Shown: positions 53,720 through 62,223 of the stretch, piece by piece
How the letters are laid out: each line of letters starts with the position of its first letter
Numbering within the stretch: position 1 is the stretch's first letter
Source: SG8-30 sp963715485
GTDB lineage: Bacteria > Pseudomonadota > Gammaproteobacteria > Steroidobacterales > Steroidobacteraceae
Direction: 5' to 3'
NCBI GenBank assembly: GCA_963715485.1
Contig: OY970244.1
Span: 2,728,001-2,792,000 of the forward strand
DNA length: 64,000 bases
Notes under the pieces: model-generated
Database searches by the model: none
The model's input: only the letters and a program-made list of their open reading frames with translations
What the model was told of the DNA's origin: nothing
Made by a program: the position numbers and the translations under genes

Positions 53720-54594
53720 GAGCGCCTGGTCGGAGCGGATGGATCGAATCCGCGCATCGGCATGGTGGGCCGCTGGAGCCAGTTGTCGGGCAGGTAATCA
53801 GCGATGCCGTCGATCGCATGTATGGTGTACGCGTGCCGCGGCTTGTCGCTGAGATTCGGTCCCGACCGGTGGGGTAGCGCACCATCGAGCACGACCAGCG
53901 TGCCGCGAGCGGCCTCAAGTGGCACCAGCCCCGCGGTCGGGTAAGGCTCTTTGTCCAGCTCTTCCATCACCGTGGCAGTGCGCGCGGCATTGAGACGCGA
54001 GCGGCTCTTCACCGGAATCCGATGCCCCCCGGGCAGGGCCCACATGCAGCCATTTTCCCTGGTTGCATCGTCAATCGCGAACCAGAATCCAACCACGCTT
54101 CGCGGCTCCGTCCACAGGTAGGTATGGTCGGTGTGGCATGTAACCTCGCCACCGATGCGCGGCTGCTTGAAGATGTACATCGATTGCAGGAGCAGCGGAT
54201 CGCGCATTCCGACGTCGCTGGCCAGCGCGGCAAGCTCGGGGGTACGGCTGAACGTGTCGAAGACGGGGTCGAGATCGTGCAGCGCGTGGCCCAGCTTGTT
54301 CAGGCAGAGATGAGCATCGGTACGAAGGCGGCCACTGGCGTCGAAGGCATCTCTTTCGAAGAAACATCGGATCGCTTCACCGCTCTTCAGGAAATATTCG
54401 TCGCTGGCGTGAGGCGGCCGACCGTCGGTCGTGAAAATTGTGGCCTTCTCCGGCGCTGGCACGTGTTCGCGGGCCAGTTGCATCGCCCGCTGGCGCAGCT
54501 CGATGCAACGATCGGCATCGACGAAGTCCGGCAGGACCAGGAAGCCGTCCTGTCCGAGCCGGGTCTGTTGCGCCTGTGAAAGAACCTTGTTCAT
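53716..54594 (-). CDS. Phytanoyl-CoA dioxygenase family protein
   Basis: 292 residues from ATG 54594. The double-stranded beta-helix Fe(II)/2-oxoglutarate site shows HxD in CHTDHTYLWTEP (about 140) and the distal His in DGALPHRSGPNLSDKPRHAYT, where the Arg should bind 2-oxoglutarate. The N-terminal QTRLGQDGFLVLPDFVDADRCIELR matches the family opening. Substrates range from phytanoyl-CoA to small alcohols and amino acids and cannot be named. It overlaps the one-domain asparaginase, so the two may act on related compounds. Confidence 0.85.
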   Translation of the reverse strand: MNKVLSQAQQTRLGQDGFLVLPDFVDADRCIELRQRAMQLAREHVPAPEKATIFTTDGRPPHASDEYFLKSGEAIRCFFERDAFDASGRLRTDAHLCLNKLGHALHDLDPVFDTFSRTPELAALASDVGMRDPLLLQSMYIFKQPRIGGEVTCHTDHTYLWTEPRSVVGFWFAIDDATRENGCMWALPGGHRIPVKSRSRLNAARTATVMEELDKEPYPTAGLVPLEAARGTLVVLDGALPHRSGPNLSDKPRHAYTIHAIDGIADYLPDNWLQRPTMPMRGFDPSAPTRRS

Positions 54595-54957
54595 CGCCAC
54601 CCCGAATTCTCGGACACTCACGGCACCAGCCGCCATAGAAAGGTTTGCGCGGCAAGACAACGCTACCTGGCGGATCCCCATGATTACCGTCGAGCTGGCG
54701 TTATCCGCAGGGCATGACCTGGTCGAAAAGCCGGTTAGTCGTCTGATTTGTAAGGCTTTTCCGTCAACCCCTCGAGACCCTCGACCTGGCACCGAAGATC
54801 CCGATTATCCAGATATCGATTTTCCGGGACCTAAATCCCTGCTCCCTGCGTCATTACCCGCAAGCGCGTATGAAGCGGCCACACAACGAGGCTGTGGCGC
54901 GCTGAACCGGCCGACGCGGTCGGTCCACCAAATTAATGAAACGAGGAGGGTAATAGC
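54595..54957. other. Divergent control region of PhyH and DsrE genes
   Basis: 363 bases with no supported gene. A short CCGAC/GTCGG hairpin lies near 54912-54928. No -10/-35 pair stands out. The ribosome site of DsrE (GAGGAGGG at 54944) is very good. Confidence 0.4.
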
Positions 54958-55326
54958 ATGTCGGAGAAACAGAAAATGGTCGTCGTCGTCACCAACGGCT
55001 TCAACGATGAGCGTTCGTCCGTCGCCTGGAGCGTCGCCAACGGTGGTGTCGGCATGGGCTTCGAGGTCACGATGTTCCTGGTCAGTTCTGGTGTCGACTG
55101 GGTTCGCAAGGGTGCAGCCAACCTGGCCCGCCCGAACCCGCTGGATCCGCCGATCAAGGACATGATCCAGACCGTGATCGAAAGTGGTGGCGACATTCTC
55201 GTGTGCCCGCCCTGCGCCGGGGTCCGTGGTTATCAGTCGGACGACCTGATGGATGGCGTCACGCTGGCAGGTTCCGCCGCCATGCTGGAAATTGCCAGGC
55301 AGGGGGCGGTTACGCTCAGCTTTTGA
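54958..55326 (+). CDS. DsrE family protein
   Basis: 122 residues with the DsrE/F sulfurtransferase-like fold: MVVVVTNGFNDERSSVAWSVA, then FEVTMFLVSSGVDWVRKG, and a conserved CPPCAGVRGY (CxxC) segment. Stand-alone DsrE-like proteins can carry sulfur or act in redox sensing; the CPPC pair may be active. AGGAGG lies 8 bases upstream of the ATG. The ECF sigma gene starts 109 bases later; shared regulation is possible but not shown. Confidence 0.85.
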   Translation: MSEKQKMVVVVTNGFNDERSSVAWSVANGGVGMGFEVTMFLVSSGVDWVRKGAANLARPNPLDPPIKDMIQTVIESGGDILVCPPCAGVRGYQSDDLMDGVTLAGSAAMLEIARQGAVTLSF

Positions 55327-55435
55327 CCGCGGCGCGGTGCCAGCGTCCCGGAAACACGGGTACGATGCCCATGGAACTCCGGGACCTGGCGCCACGGTTG
55401 GGGATCGGCATGCAGCGCAACGGGACTCTAGTTCG

Positions 55436-56053
55436 ATGAACCGGCAGGATGACCTCAGGGCATTCTTCAGCCATTCCGTTGAAGAGAACATGGATGCCTT
55501 GTACGGGGTGGCGCTGCGCCTGACACGTAATAGTGCCGATGCGGAAGACCTGGTAGCCGAGTCTGTGGGAAAGGCTTGGTTTGCTCTCGATACGCTGGCG
55601 GACAGGACACGGTTCCGCTCCTGGATCTTCCGGATACTGCGCAATTGCTTCATCAGCGCGCGGCGAAAGAAGTCCGTCCGTCCGACCGAGTTCCACTACG
55701 ACGAGCTGTTTCGGGACGACGGCGACGGCGACCTCGCGTCCCTGCTGGTCGAGCAGCCCGAGGAATTCCTGACCTGGTGGGCCAACCCGGAGCGCAGGGT
55801 GTTCAACGACGTCCTGGGCGAGCAGATCATGTCCGCCATCGACGACCTGCCCCAGTCATTCCGGACCACGGTCTTGCTGATAAATGTGGAAGGCCTGACC
55901 TATGATGAGGCGGCAGACGTACTCGGCGTTCCAGCAGGTACCGTCCGCTCCCGCATGAAGCGTGGCCGTACCCTGCTGCAGAAGGCCTTGTGGCAACACG
56001 CGATGGACGCCGGACTGAACGTTACCGACAACCCGGACGAGTGCAGGACATGA
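55436..56053 (+). CDS. ECF RNA polymerase sigma factor
   Basis: 205 residues. Region 2 (about 18-90): MDALYGVALRLTRNSADAEDLVAESVGKAWFAL and RFRSWIFRILRNCFISARRK. Region 4 (about 125-185): AIDDLPQSFRTTVLLINVEGLTYDEAADVLGVPAGTVRSRMKRG with the recognition helix. There is no 1.1 or 3 region, as in ECF factors. Its stop overlaps the anti-sigma ATG (ATGA at 56050-56053). Start ATG 55436 has no clear ribosome site. Promoter GGAACT-like sequences occur upstream but are not convincing. Confidence 0.93.
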   Translation: MNRQDDLRAFFSHSVEENMDALYGVALRLTRNSADAEDLVAESVGKAWFALDTLADRTRFRSWIFRILRNCFISARRKKSVRPTEFHYDELFRDDGDGDLASLLVEQPEEFLTWWANPERRVFNDVLGEQIMSAIDDLPQSFRTTVLLINVEGLTYDEAADVLGVPAGTVRSRMKRGRTLLQKALWQHAMDAGLNVTDNPDECRT

Positions 56054-56310
56054 CCAGCACCACAGACAGGACCGAGCCCGAGGAAATTGGCTGCCTGGAA
56101 GCGATCGAGGCGTTGTATGCCTACCTCGACGGCGAGCTGAACGACCCGCAGGCGTTGGCCCGGATCGAACATCACCTGGGCCACTGCCGCAGCTGCTATT
56201 CGCGCACGGAAATGGAAAGGGCCCTGACGGCTCAACTCAGGAAATCGGCGAAGAGCCGTGCCCCGGCAGCATTGCAGGCCCGGCTGCGCAGCATCATGGA
56301 CAAGTTCTAG
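56050..56310 (+). CDS. Zinc-finger anti-sigma factor
   Basis: 86 residues with the zf-HC2 anti-sigma motif HHLGHCRSC (His-x3-Cys-x2-Cys) and an N-terminal Cys-containing ALYAYLDGELND, the classical start of this domain. Unlike ChrR it has no cupin, and there is no membrane helix, so it is a soluble zinc anti-sigma, possibly redox-sensitive like RsrA. Coupled to the sigma factor by a 4-base overlap. It should hold the ECF factor inactive. Confidence 0.9.
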   Translation: MTSTTDRTEPEEIGCLEAIEALYAYLDGELNDPQALARIEHHLGHCRSCYSRTEMERALTAQLRKSAKSRAPAALQARLRSIMDKF

Positions 56311-56525
56311 GCGCAGGCACCGCCGTTTCCGCGCGCGGGACCGTGAAGTGCGTCACGCGCTTCACATATGTTTACGACATAAGCCCAACAGACTGCCGAC
56401 TCCGTCGCGGTTCCCGCGCGGCGCCCCGGCTAGTGTCCGCCCGAAGCTCGCGCTCGTTTCACCCTGCAATCCATGGGTAGACGGGCGGCGCGGCGCATCC
56501 AGGGCAATTATCGGCGGGCTCCCAC

Positions 56526-58715
56526 GTGAACGTGTCTACAACAAGGCTGTCCTCTGTCCCAGGCGCGGGCATTGCCGAACTGTCATTGGCACAGCGTGCG
56601 CTGGTCGTGCTCTACATCGGAGCATCGGTGTGGTACCTGACCTGGCGGCCCACAAGCTTCAACCCGGACGCCATGCTGTTCTCCTCGCTGATCTACGGCG
56701 CCGAGCTGTTTGGCTTCGTCTGCGCCCTGCTCTACCTGTTCATGTGCTGGAGCCTGAAGCTGCGCACCGCTCCACCCGTTCCCGTGGGCATGACCGCCGA
56801 CGTGTTCGTCCCGACCATCAACGAGCCGGTGGACATGGTCCGCCGCACATTGATGTCTGCGAAGCGCATGAAGCACGTCGGGCAGGTATGGCTGCTCGAT
56901 GACGGCAACCGTAAGGAGATGCAGGATCTTGCCGTCGAGCTCGGCTGCCGTTACCTCGCCCGAACGGAAAATTCGCACGCCAAGGCAGGCAACCTCAATA
57001 ATGCGCTGCGCCATTGTGATGCAGACTTCATCGCCATCTTCGATGCGGACCACGCTCCGGCGCCGGCTTTCCTGCAGGAGACGCTGGGGTTCTTTGCCGA
57101 TGCGGAGACGGCCTTCGTGCAGACGCCGCAGGATTTCTACAACCTCGATTCCTTCCAGCACCGGGTCGACCGGAGCGAGTCGCTGGTATGGAGCGAACAG
57201 ATGCTGTTCTTCCGGGTCATCCAGCCCGGTAAGGACCGGCTGAACTCAGCCTTCTTCTGCGGCAGCTGCGCCGTGATCCGTCATGCCGCACTCGATGATA
57301 TCGGGGGCTTCGCCACCGGCACGGTCACCGAGGACATCCACACGTCGCTGCTGCTGCACAAGCGTGGCTGGAAGTCCGTGTACTACGGACGCTCACTGGC
57401 GTTCGGCCTGGCCCCGTCCACGGCGATCCCGTTCCTCAAGCAGCGCCTGCGCTGGGGACAGGGTGCCATGCAGATGTGGCGCCGGGAGGGTGTGCTGACG
57501 ACACCTGGCCTGACCCTGCCACAGCGGCTGTCGTACCTGGCGACGCTGATGGCCTATTTCGAAGGCTGGCAGCGGGCAATCCTGTTCCTCGGACCGGTCA
57601 TCGTGCTGGGATTTGGCGTGTTGCCCATCCGCGCAGTCGACCACGAATTCCTGATCCGCTTCGTCCCCTACATCGTGCTCAATTACTGGGTCTTCGAGGA
57701 GGTCGCGCGCGGCTACGGCCGCAGCCTGCTGACCGAGCAGTACACCATGATCCGGTTCGCCGTATTCATCACTGCGACCTTCGGATTCTTCCTGCGCAAG
57801 CTGCGTTTCGTGGTCACGCCCAAGAAGATGGGCGAGGCCGACGCCACACGGCGGACCCTGTGGCCGCAGTACGCCGTGCTGGCACTGAACGCCGCGGCGA
57901 TTCCGGTCGGCATACTCATTCACTGGCGCAGCGGCAACCTGGAGACCGGGGCACTCGTCGCCAACTTGCTGTGGGCCTCGTTGACGCTTGGCGTCGCGGC
58001 GCTGGCCATCCGATATGCGTTGCGCCTGGCCGGTTTCAAACGCCGTGAATACCGCTTTCCATTGCCGGTGCCGTTCAAGGCGCGCCTCGAGCCGCGTGGC
58101 TGCACGGCGCGCGCCTCGGACATATCGCCCCTCGGGTGCCGGCTGTCCGGCGACGTCGCGACGAAGGTCTCTGTCGGCAGCGTCATCCATGGAGAGTTGT
58201 TGCTACCTACGGGTGTACTGCCGGTCGACGCCGTGGTCCGCTCGCTTGTCGTGCCCGAGAAACCGGGTGCAGCAGGCCAGCCGGTCATCGGTTGCGAGTT
58301 CCAGTGGTCTTCCCTGGACGATCGCCTGCAGCTCGAGACGTTTCTGTTCGGCTCCGACCTGCAGCTGCGGCTGAATGGCTGGGAAGAACGGGTCAGGACC
58401 CCGCTGGAGAAGGTGAGCGGCTGGCTGGGAAATACCCAGGGCGGTCCCCGCATGCCGGCCGCGCGGGGCTGGTCACCGCTCCTCTACCGCCGACCGGGCG
58501 CAGACCACGCGATTGGCGTGGGCTTCATTTCTGTTAGCGGCCCCGACCATGCGCCGCGGACGGTCGTCACGCTGGACAACTTGCCGGACGGCTCGCAGGT
58601 CTCGGCCCACGAGGTCACGGAGGCCGGTCCACGCCATGTCAGCGGCAGGCTCGCCGACAACGAACTGGTCCAGACGCACGCTGCGCCGCTCTACCTGTAC
58701 AGGTTGACGGCATGA
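56526..58715 (+). CDS. BcsA-like cellulose-synthase family glycosyltransferase (GT2) with PilZ domain
   Basis: 729 residues. Two membrane helices precede the GT2 domain, with D near 125 (LLDDGN), DAD near 172 (FDADHAPAP), TED near 268 (VTEDIHTS) and QRLRWGQG near 306 (QxxRW), all needed by processive beta-glucan synthases. Further helices follow, then a PilZ domain with RREYR near 507 and DISPLGC near 538, the c-di-GMP signature. It should polymerise UDP-glucose at the inner membrane under c-di-GMP control. No bcsB, bcsC or bcsZ is adjacent. GTG 56526 is the start with family match; its ribosome site is poor. Stop overlaps BcsS-like gene by ATGA. Confidence 0.93.
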   Translation: MNVSTTRLSSVPGAGIAELSLAQRALVVLYIGASVWYLTWRPTSFNPDAMLFSSLIYGAELFGFVCALLYLFMCWSLKLRTAPPVPVGMTADVFVPTINEPVDMVRRTLMSAKRMKHVGQVWLLDDGNRKEMQDLAVELGCRYLARTENSHAKAGNLNNALRHCDADFIAIFDADHAPAPAFLQETLGFFADAETAFVQTPQDFYNLDSFQHRVDRSESLVWSEQMLFFRVIQPGKDRLNSAFFCGSCAVIRHAALDDIGGFATGTVTEDIHTSLLLHKRGWKSVYYGRSLAFGLAPSTAIPFLKQRLRWGQGAMQMWRREGVLTTPGLTLPQRLSYLATLMAYFEGWQRAILFLGPVIVLGFGVLPIRAVDHEFLIRFVPYIVLNYWVFEEVARGYGRSLLTEQYTMIRFAVFITATFGFFLRKLRFVVTPKKMGEADATRRTLWPQYAVLALNAAAIPVGILIHWRSGNLETGALVANLLWASLTLGVAALAIRYALRLAGFKRREYRFPLPVPFKARLEPRGCTARASDISPLGCRLSGDVATKVSVGSVIHGELLLPTGVLPVDAVVRSLVVPEKPGAAGQPVIGCEFQWSSLDDRLQLETFLFGSDLQLRLNGWEERVRTPLEKVSGWLGNTQGGPRMPAARGWSPLLYRRPGADHAIGVGFISVSGPDHAPRTVVTLDNLPDGSQVSAHEVTEAGPRHVSGRLADNELVQTHAAPLYLYRLTA

Positions 58716-59401
58716 GCGCCCTGGGCCGGGTCGGCGTGCTGCTGTGCCTGCTCGGAGCGCCCCTCGCCCAGGCGGAGGATCGGCTGTTCCTGGCGGGTGG
58801 CGAGATGTCCGAGGCTGCCTACTACACTTACCTCGGCATGATCGTGCCAGGACCGGGCCGCAAGGACGGCCGCGGTTTCTTCCAGCGCTACTGGCTGGAT
58901 GGATTCGGCTATGAATACGTGGGCGGTCCGGGCCGGGTCGAGGCGCGGGCCTGGGGCGCCGAGGCATCGCTCGGATGGGGAACGTCGTCGCCATCGGGCT
59001 GGAGTTCGGTCTCAGCGGGATTGCGCTTCACTGACACGTCGCTGTCGCCGGACGACCCTGCTGCCACGGCCCGCGGCAGCCAGGTCGGCATAAAGCTGCA
59101 GTTCGACGGCGAGCACGACCTGGGGGCCGATTGGCGGATCGGAGCCATCGCTTCCTACACGACTCGACAGGACGGCTACTGGGGCCGCGTCAGGCTGATG
59201 AACCGCGGATCGCCCGGCCGCTCCGTAGGCGCGGAATTCCTGGCCAACGGCAACGACGAGGCGGATGCCACCGCGGCGGGCCTGGTGCTCGTCATCCAGC
59301 CGTCGGGGGGTCGCTGGTCGGTCGGCCTGAAGGCCGGGTACCGCTTTCAGGACGAGGCCGACGGCGTATACGGCGGCATCGAGTTCGGCCGCAGTTTCTG
59401 A
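58712..59401 (+). CDS. BcsS-like cellulose biosynthesis protein (beta-barrel)
   Basis: 229 residues with a signal peptide (GVLLCLLGAPLAQA, cleavage near 21) and alternating amphipathic strands rich in Gly and aromatic residues (GWSSVSAGLRFTDTS, GYWGRVRLMNRGS, SVGLKAGYRFQDEADGVYGG). It ends in Phe (FGRSF), as outer-membrane barrels do. The pattern fits the BcsS family that accompanies BcsA-like synthases in alphaproteobacteria and others. Function is unproven; export or stabilising of the polymer is assumed. It overlaps the GT2 gene by 4 bases. Confidence 0.75.
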   Translation: MSALGRVGVLLCLLGAPLAQAEDRLFLAGGEMSEAAYYTYLGMIVPGPGRKDGRGFFQRYWLDGFGYEYVGGPGRVEARAWGAEASLGWGTSSPSGWSSVSAGLRFTDTSLSPDDPAATARGSQVGIKLQFDGEHDLGADWRIGAIASYTTRQDGYWGRVRLMNRGSPGRSVGAEFLANGNDEADATAAGLVLVIQPSGGRWSVGLKAGYRFQDEADGVYGGIEFGRSF

Positions 59402-59595
59402 ACCAAGGCCTGGAGGCCGTTCCCGGCACCCTGCCTGTTCCACTGGATCATGTTCCACGGCGTGACCGCGCCCGACCCGCCTTCATGCGCACCAATGCGA
59501 GCTTATGTCACCCCTGACTTGAACTGGCTCACAATTCGCGTAGCCTCGCTATTGACAGGTCCCGCAGAGGACTTGCGTAGACGGAGGAAGGAAAG

Positions 59596-60789
59596 GTGCC
59601 GGGGATACCAGCCAGGGCTCGTGACCGATTGGCGGCAGTCGCCATCGCCATGTCGATTGCGACGGGCTTCGCCTCGACCGCATCGGCGGCCAAGCGGCCC
59701 CCAAAGCCACCGTCCGCGCAAGCTGCGTTCACCGACGCGTTGAACAGCTTCGATGCTTCGCGCTGGGCGAAGGCCGATGGCTGGACCAATGGCACACCCT
59801 TCGACAACGCCTGGAGCGCAGAAAACGTCGCGTTCCATGACGGGTTGATGGAACTGACGCTCGACGACACAGCCAGGCTGGGCCAGCCCTACACCTCCGG
59901 CGAGTATCGCAGCATCGGCTACTACGGCTATGGCTGCTACGAGGCGAGCGTCAAGCCGGTGGCCGAGTCCGGGGTCGTGACCACCTTCTTCACCTTTGCC
60001 GGGCCGTATGACAACGGTGGCAACGGCAAGCACAACGAGATAGACATCGAGTTCCTCGGCCAGCATCTCGGTGGCAAGCCATCGTACGTACAGTTCAACT
60101 TCTGGACCAATGACGACGTCTACACCTCGCGGAACGAATACCTGCAGCAATTGGACTTCGACGCGGCGGCGGCGTTTCATGTCTACGCGTTCCGGTGGTC
60201 CGCCGCGGGCATCGACTGGTACGTCGACGGACAGCTGGTCTACTCGGCAGCCGACATGCCGGGCGACCCGACGCCAAAGGCGACGGATTCGCTGCAGAAA
60301 GTCATGATGAACCTGTGGCCCGTCGATTCGAGCGCCACGGCCTGGGCCGGCGAGTTCGCCTATCCCGGGGCGCCACTACGAGCGCAATACCAGTGGGTTC
60401 GTTACTCGACTCTCGATGACTGCCAGATCGGCTCAACCCCCGACGACCCGCCGCCTCCTCCTCCGCCAGACGACGATGCGTCCTCGATGCACCTGCTCGG
60501 GATCGCCATGAGCCTCGCCTCCCGCAACACCCAGGTCATTGCCCGTGCCAGCGTGGTGGACGGACTTGGCCATCCCGTCGTGGGCGCGTCTGTCACCGGC
60601 ACCTGGTCGGGCGTAATCAGCTCAGGGGATGGCGAGCGCGCGGCCGACGGAAATGGCATTGCGACCTTCTACTCGTCGCGGACGCGCAGCCCGGGAAACG
60701 TCGAGTTCTGCGTGACAGGCATTTCGTTGCTCGGCATGAGCTACGACGCGTCGGCGAACACCGGGAGCTGCAACAGCATCACCAAGTAG
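59596..60789 (+). CDS. Secreted GH16 beta-glucanase with Ig-like C-terminal domain
   Basis: 397 residues. Signal peptide to about Ala31 (ATGFASTASA). GH16 jelly-roll domain about 40-275 with active site HNEIDIEFLG (Glu148 nucleophile, Asp150, Glu152 acid/base) and YVQFNFWTNDD, WYVDGQLVY. A Pro-rich linker (DDPPPPPPPDDD, about 281-293) leads to an Ig-like domain (about 300-397). EIDIE is the licheninase/endo-beta-1,3(4)-glucanase type. GTG 59596 has GGAGGAAGG close upstream. Placed with the GT2/BcsS pair, it probably trims or releases their polymer. Confidence 0.88.
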   Translation: MPGIPARARDRLAAVAIAMSIATGFASTASAAKRPPKPPSAQAAFTDALNSFDASRWAKADGWTNGTPFDNAWSAENVAFHDGLMELTLDDTARLGQPYTSGEYRSIGYYGYGCYEASVKPVAESGVVTTFFTFAGPYDNGGNGKHNEIDIEFLGQHLGGKPSYVQFNFWTNDDVYTSRNEYLQQLDFDAAAAFHVYAFRWSAAGIDWYVDGQLVYSAADMPGDPTPKATDSLQKVMMNLWPVDSSATAWAGEFAYPGAPLRAQYQWVRYSTLDDCQIGSTPDDPPPPPPPDDDASSMHLLGIAMSLASRNTQVIARASVVDGLGHPVVGASVTGTWSGVISSGDGERAADGNGIATFYSSRTRSPGNVEFCVTGISLLGMSYDASANTGSCNSITK

Positions 60790-60902
60790 CGCCTGACGGG
60801 TGCCAGCGTTCGTCGCGTACGAAACTCCAGGCGATGGTGCGGGTGCCGGTCAGAACCGGGGTATCCTGCACTGACTTGTGGCAGTAGCACCGGAAGCATC
60901 GT

Positions 60903-62132
60903 ATGACCGATCTCGACCTGGACTTCGTGCGGGCACAGTTTCCTGCCTTCAGCGAGGCGTCGCTCGAGGGGTTCGCGCACTTCGAGAACGCCGGTGGCTC
61001 GTACGCCTGCCGCCAGGCCATCGAGTGGCTTGATCGCTACTACCGGCAGACCAAGGTGCAGCCTTACTACCCCTTTCCGCCATCCAGGGCGGCCGGCGAA
61101 CAGATGGACGCCGCAAGGGAACGCATGGCGGCCTGGCTGGGCGTCGGCTCCGACGAGCTGCACTTCGGGCCATCGACGTCTCAGAACACCTATGTCATCG
61201 CCCAGGCCCTGCGCCGGACGCTACTGCCCGGCGACGAGATAGTCGTCACCAACCAGGACCACGAGGCCAACGTCGGCGTCTGGAGCCGTCTGCAGGACGA
61301 GGGCGTGGTGGTCCGCGAGTGGAAGGTCGACCCGGACTCCGGCGAACTGCACGCAGGGGACCTGCAGGCGCTCCTGCGCCCGCGCACGCGGGTGGTCGCC
61401 TTTACGCATTGCTCAAACGTGGTCGCGAGCGTCAATCCAGTGCGCGAATTCACTGACATGGCGCACCGGGCCGGGGCCTGGGCTATCGTCGACGGGGTGT
61501 CCTTCTGCCCGCATGGGCTGCCGGATATCGAGGCGCTGGGCGCGGACATCTACCTGTTTTCGCTTTACAAGGTGTATGGCCCGCACCTCGGCGCGATGTA
61601 CCTGCGCCGTGGCCTCAATGCCGAATTGCCGAACCAGGGACATTTCTTTAACGCCGAAAAGGCCGCGGCCCGTTTCACGCCCGCGGGCCCCGATCACGCG
61701 CAGATTGCCTCGGTCAACGGACTGATGGATTACCTGGAGGCCGTGGCGCATCGGCACGGGTTCGGCAGCGAGCCGGTCCGGGTGCAGGCCGCGGCTGTCA
61801 GGAACCTGTTCCGCGATCACGAGACCAACTTGTTGCAGCCCCTGCTCGACTACCTGTCGAATCACCCGCGGGTGCGCATGATTGGCAGGGACCACGCAGC
61901 GGAACGAGCGCCAACCGTTGCGTTCACGGTCGATGGCCATCGACCGCGGGAGCTGGCCGGCCGCCTGTCGGAATTCGGGCTGGGCGTCGGTGCAGGACAT
62001 TTCTACGCCTACCGCCTGATGGAGGCGCTCGGGATCCATCCCGACGATGGGGTCCTGCGAACCTCGTTCGTTCACTACACCTCGCCGGAAGAAGTCGCCC
62101 GCCTGATCATGGCGCTCGATACGCTGGTATAG
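60903..62132 (+). CDS. Class V aminotransferase-fold PLP enzyme (cysteine desulfurase-like)
   Basis: 409 residues. The fold-type I motif is VDGVSFCPHGLPDI (Asp binding the pyridine N) and FSLYKVYGPHLG with Lys223 as the PLP Schiff base. HFENAGGSYACRQAI at the N-terminus fits the CsdA-like family rather than kynureninase. Near the C-terminus there is no Cys in the usual active loop of NifS/IscS, so classical desulfurase activity is doubtful. It begins 113 bases after GH16 and is followed by the S41 peptidase on the same strand. Confidence 0.85.
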   Translation: MTDLDLDFVRAQFPAFSEASLEGFAHFENAGGSYACRQAIEWLDRYYRQTKVQPYYPFPPSRAAGEQMDAARERMAAWLGVGSDELHFGPSTSQNTYVIAQALRRTLLPGDEIVVTNQDHEANVGVWSRLQDEGVVVREWKVDPDSGELHAGDLQALLRPRTRVVAFTHCSNVVASVNPVREFTDMAHRAGAWAIVDGVSFCPHGLPDIEALGADIYLFSLYKVYGPHLGAMYLRRGLNAELPNQGHFFNAEKAAARFTPAGPDHAQIASVNGLMDYLEAVAHRHGFGSEPVRVQAAAVRNLFRDHETNLLQPLLDYLSNHPRVRMIGRDHAAERAPTVAFTVDGHRPRELAGRLSEFGLGVGAGHFYAYRLMEALGIHPDDGVLRTSFVHYTSPEEVARLIMALDTLV

Positions 62133-62223
62133 CAGCACAAACCATCCAGCAATACGCTGCATCTCATGGACAAGGCTGTGCGGTACCGGCCCCGACGGAT
62201 ACGCCAGCTCGGGAGGTGGGGCA

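Noticed and set aside
55436..56310. RpoE-ChrR pair that would drive the photolyase/lipid cluster
   Set aside because: The anti-sigma factor has only the zinc-finger part and no cupin domain of ChrR, and the two loci are 45 kb apart. It more likely serves the adjacent polysaccharide genes or another set.
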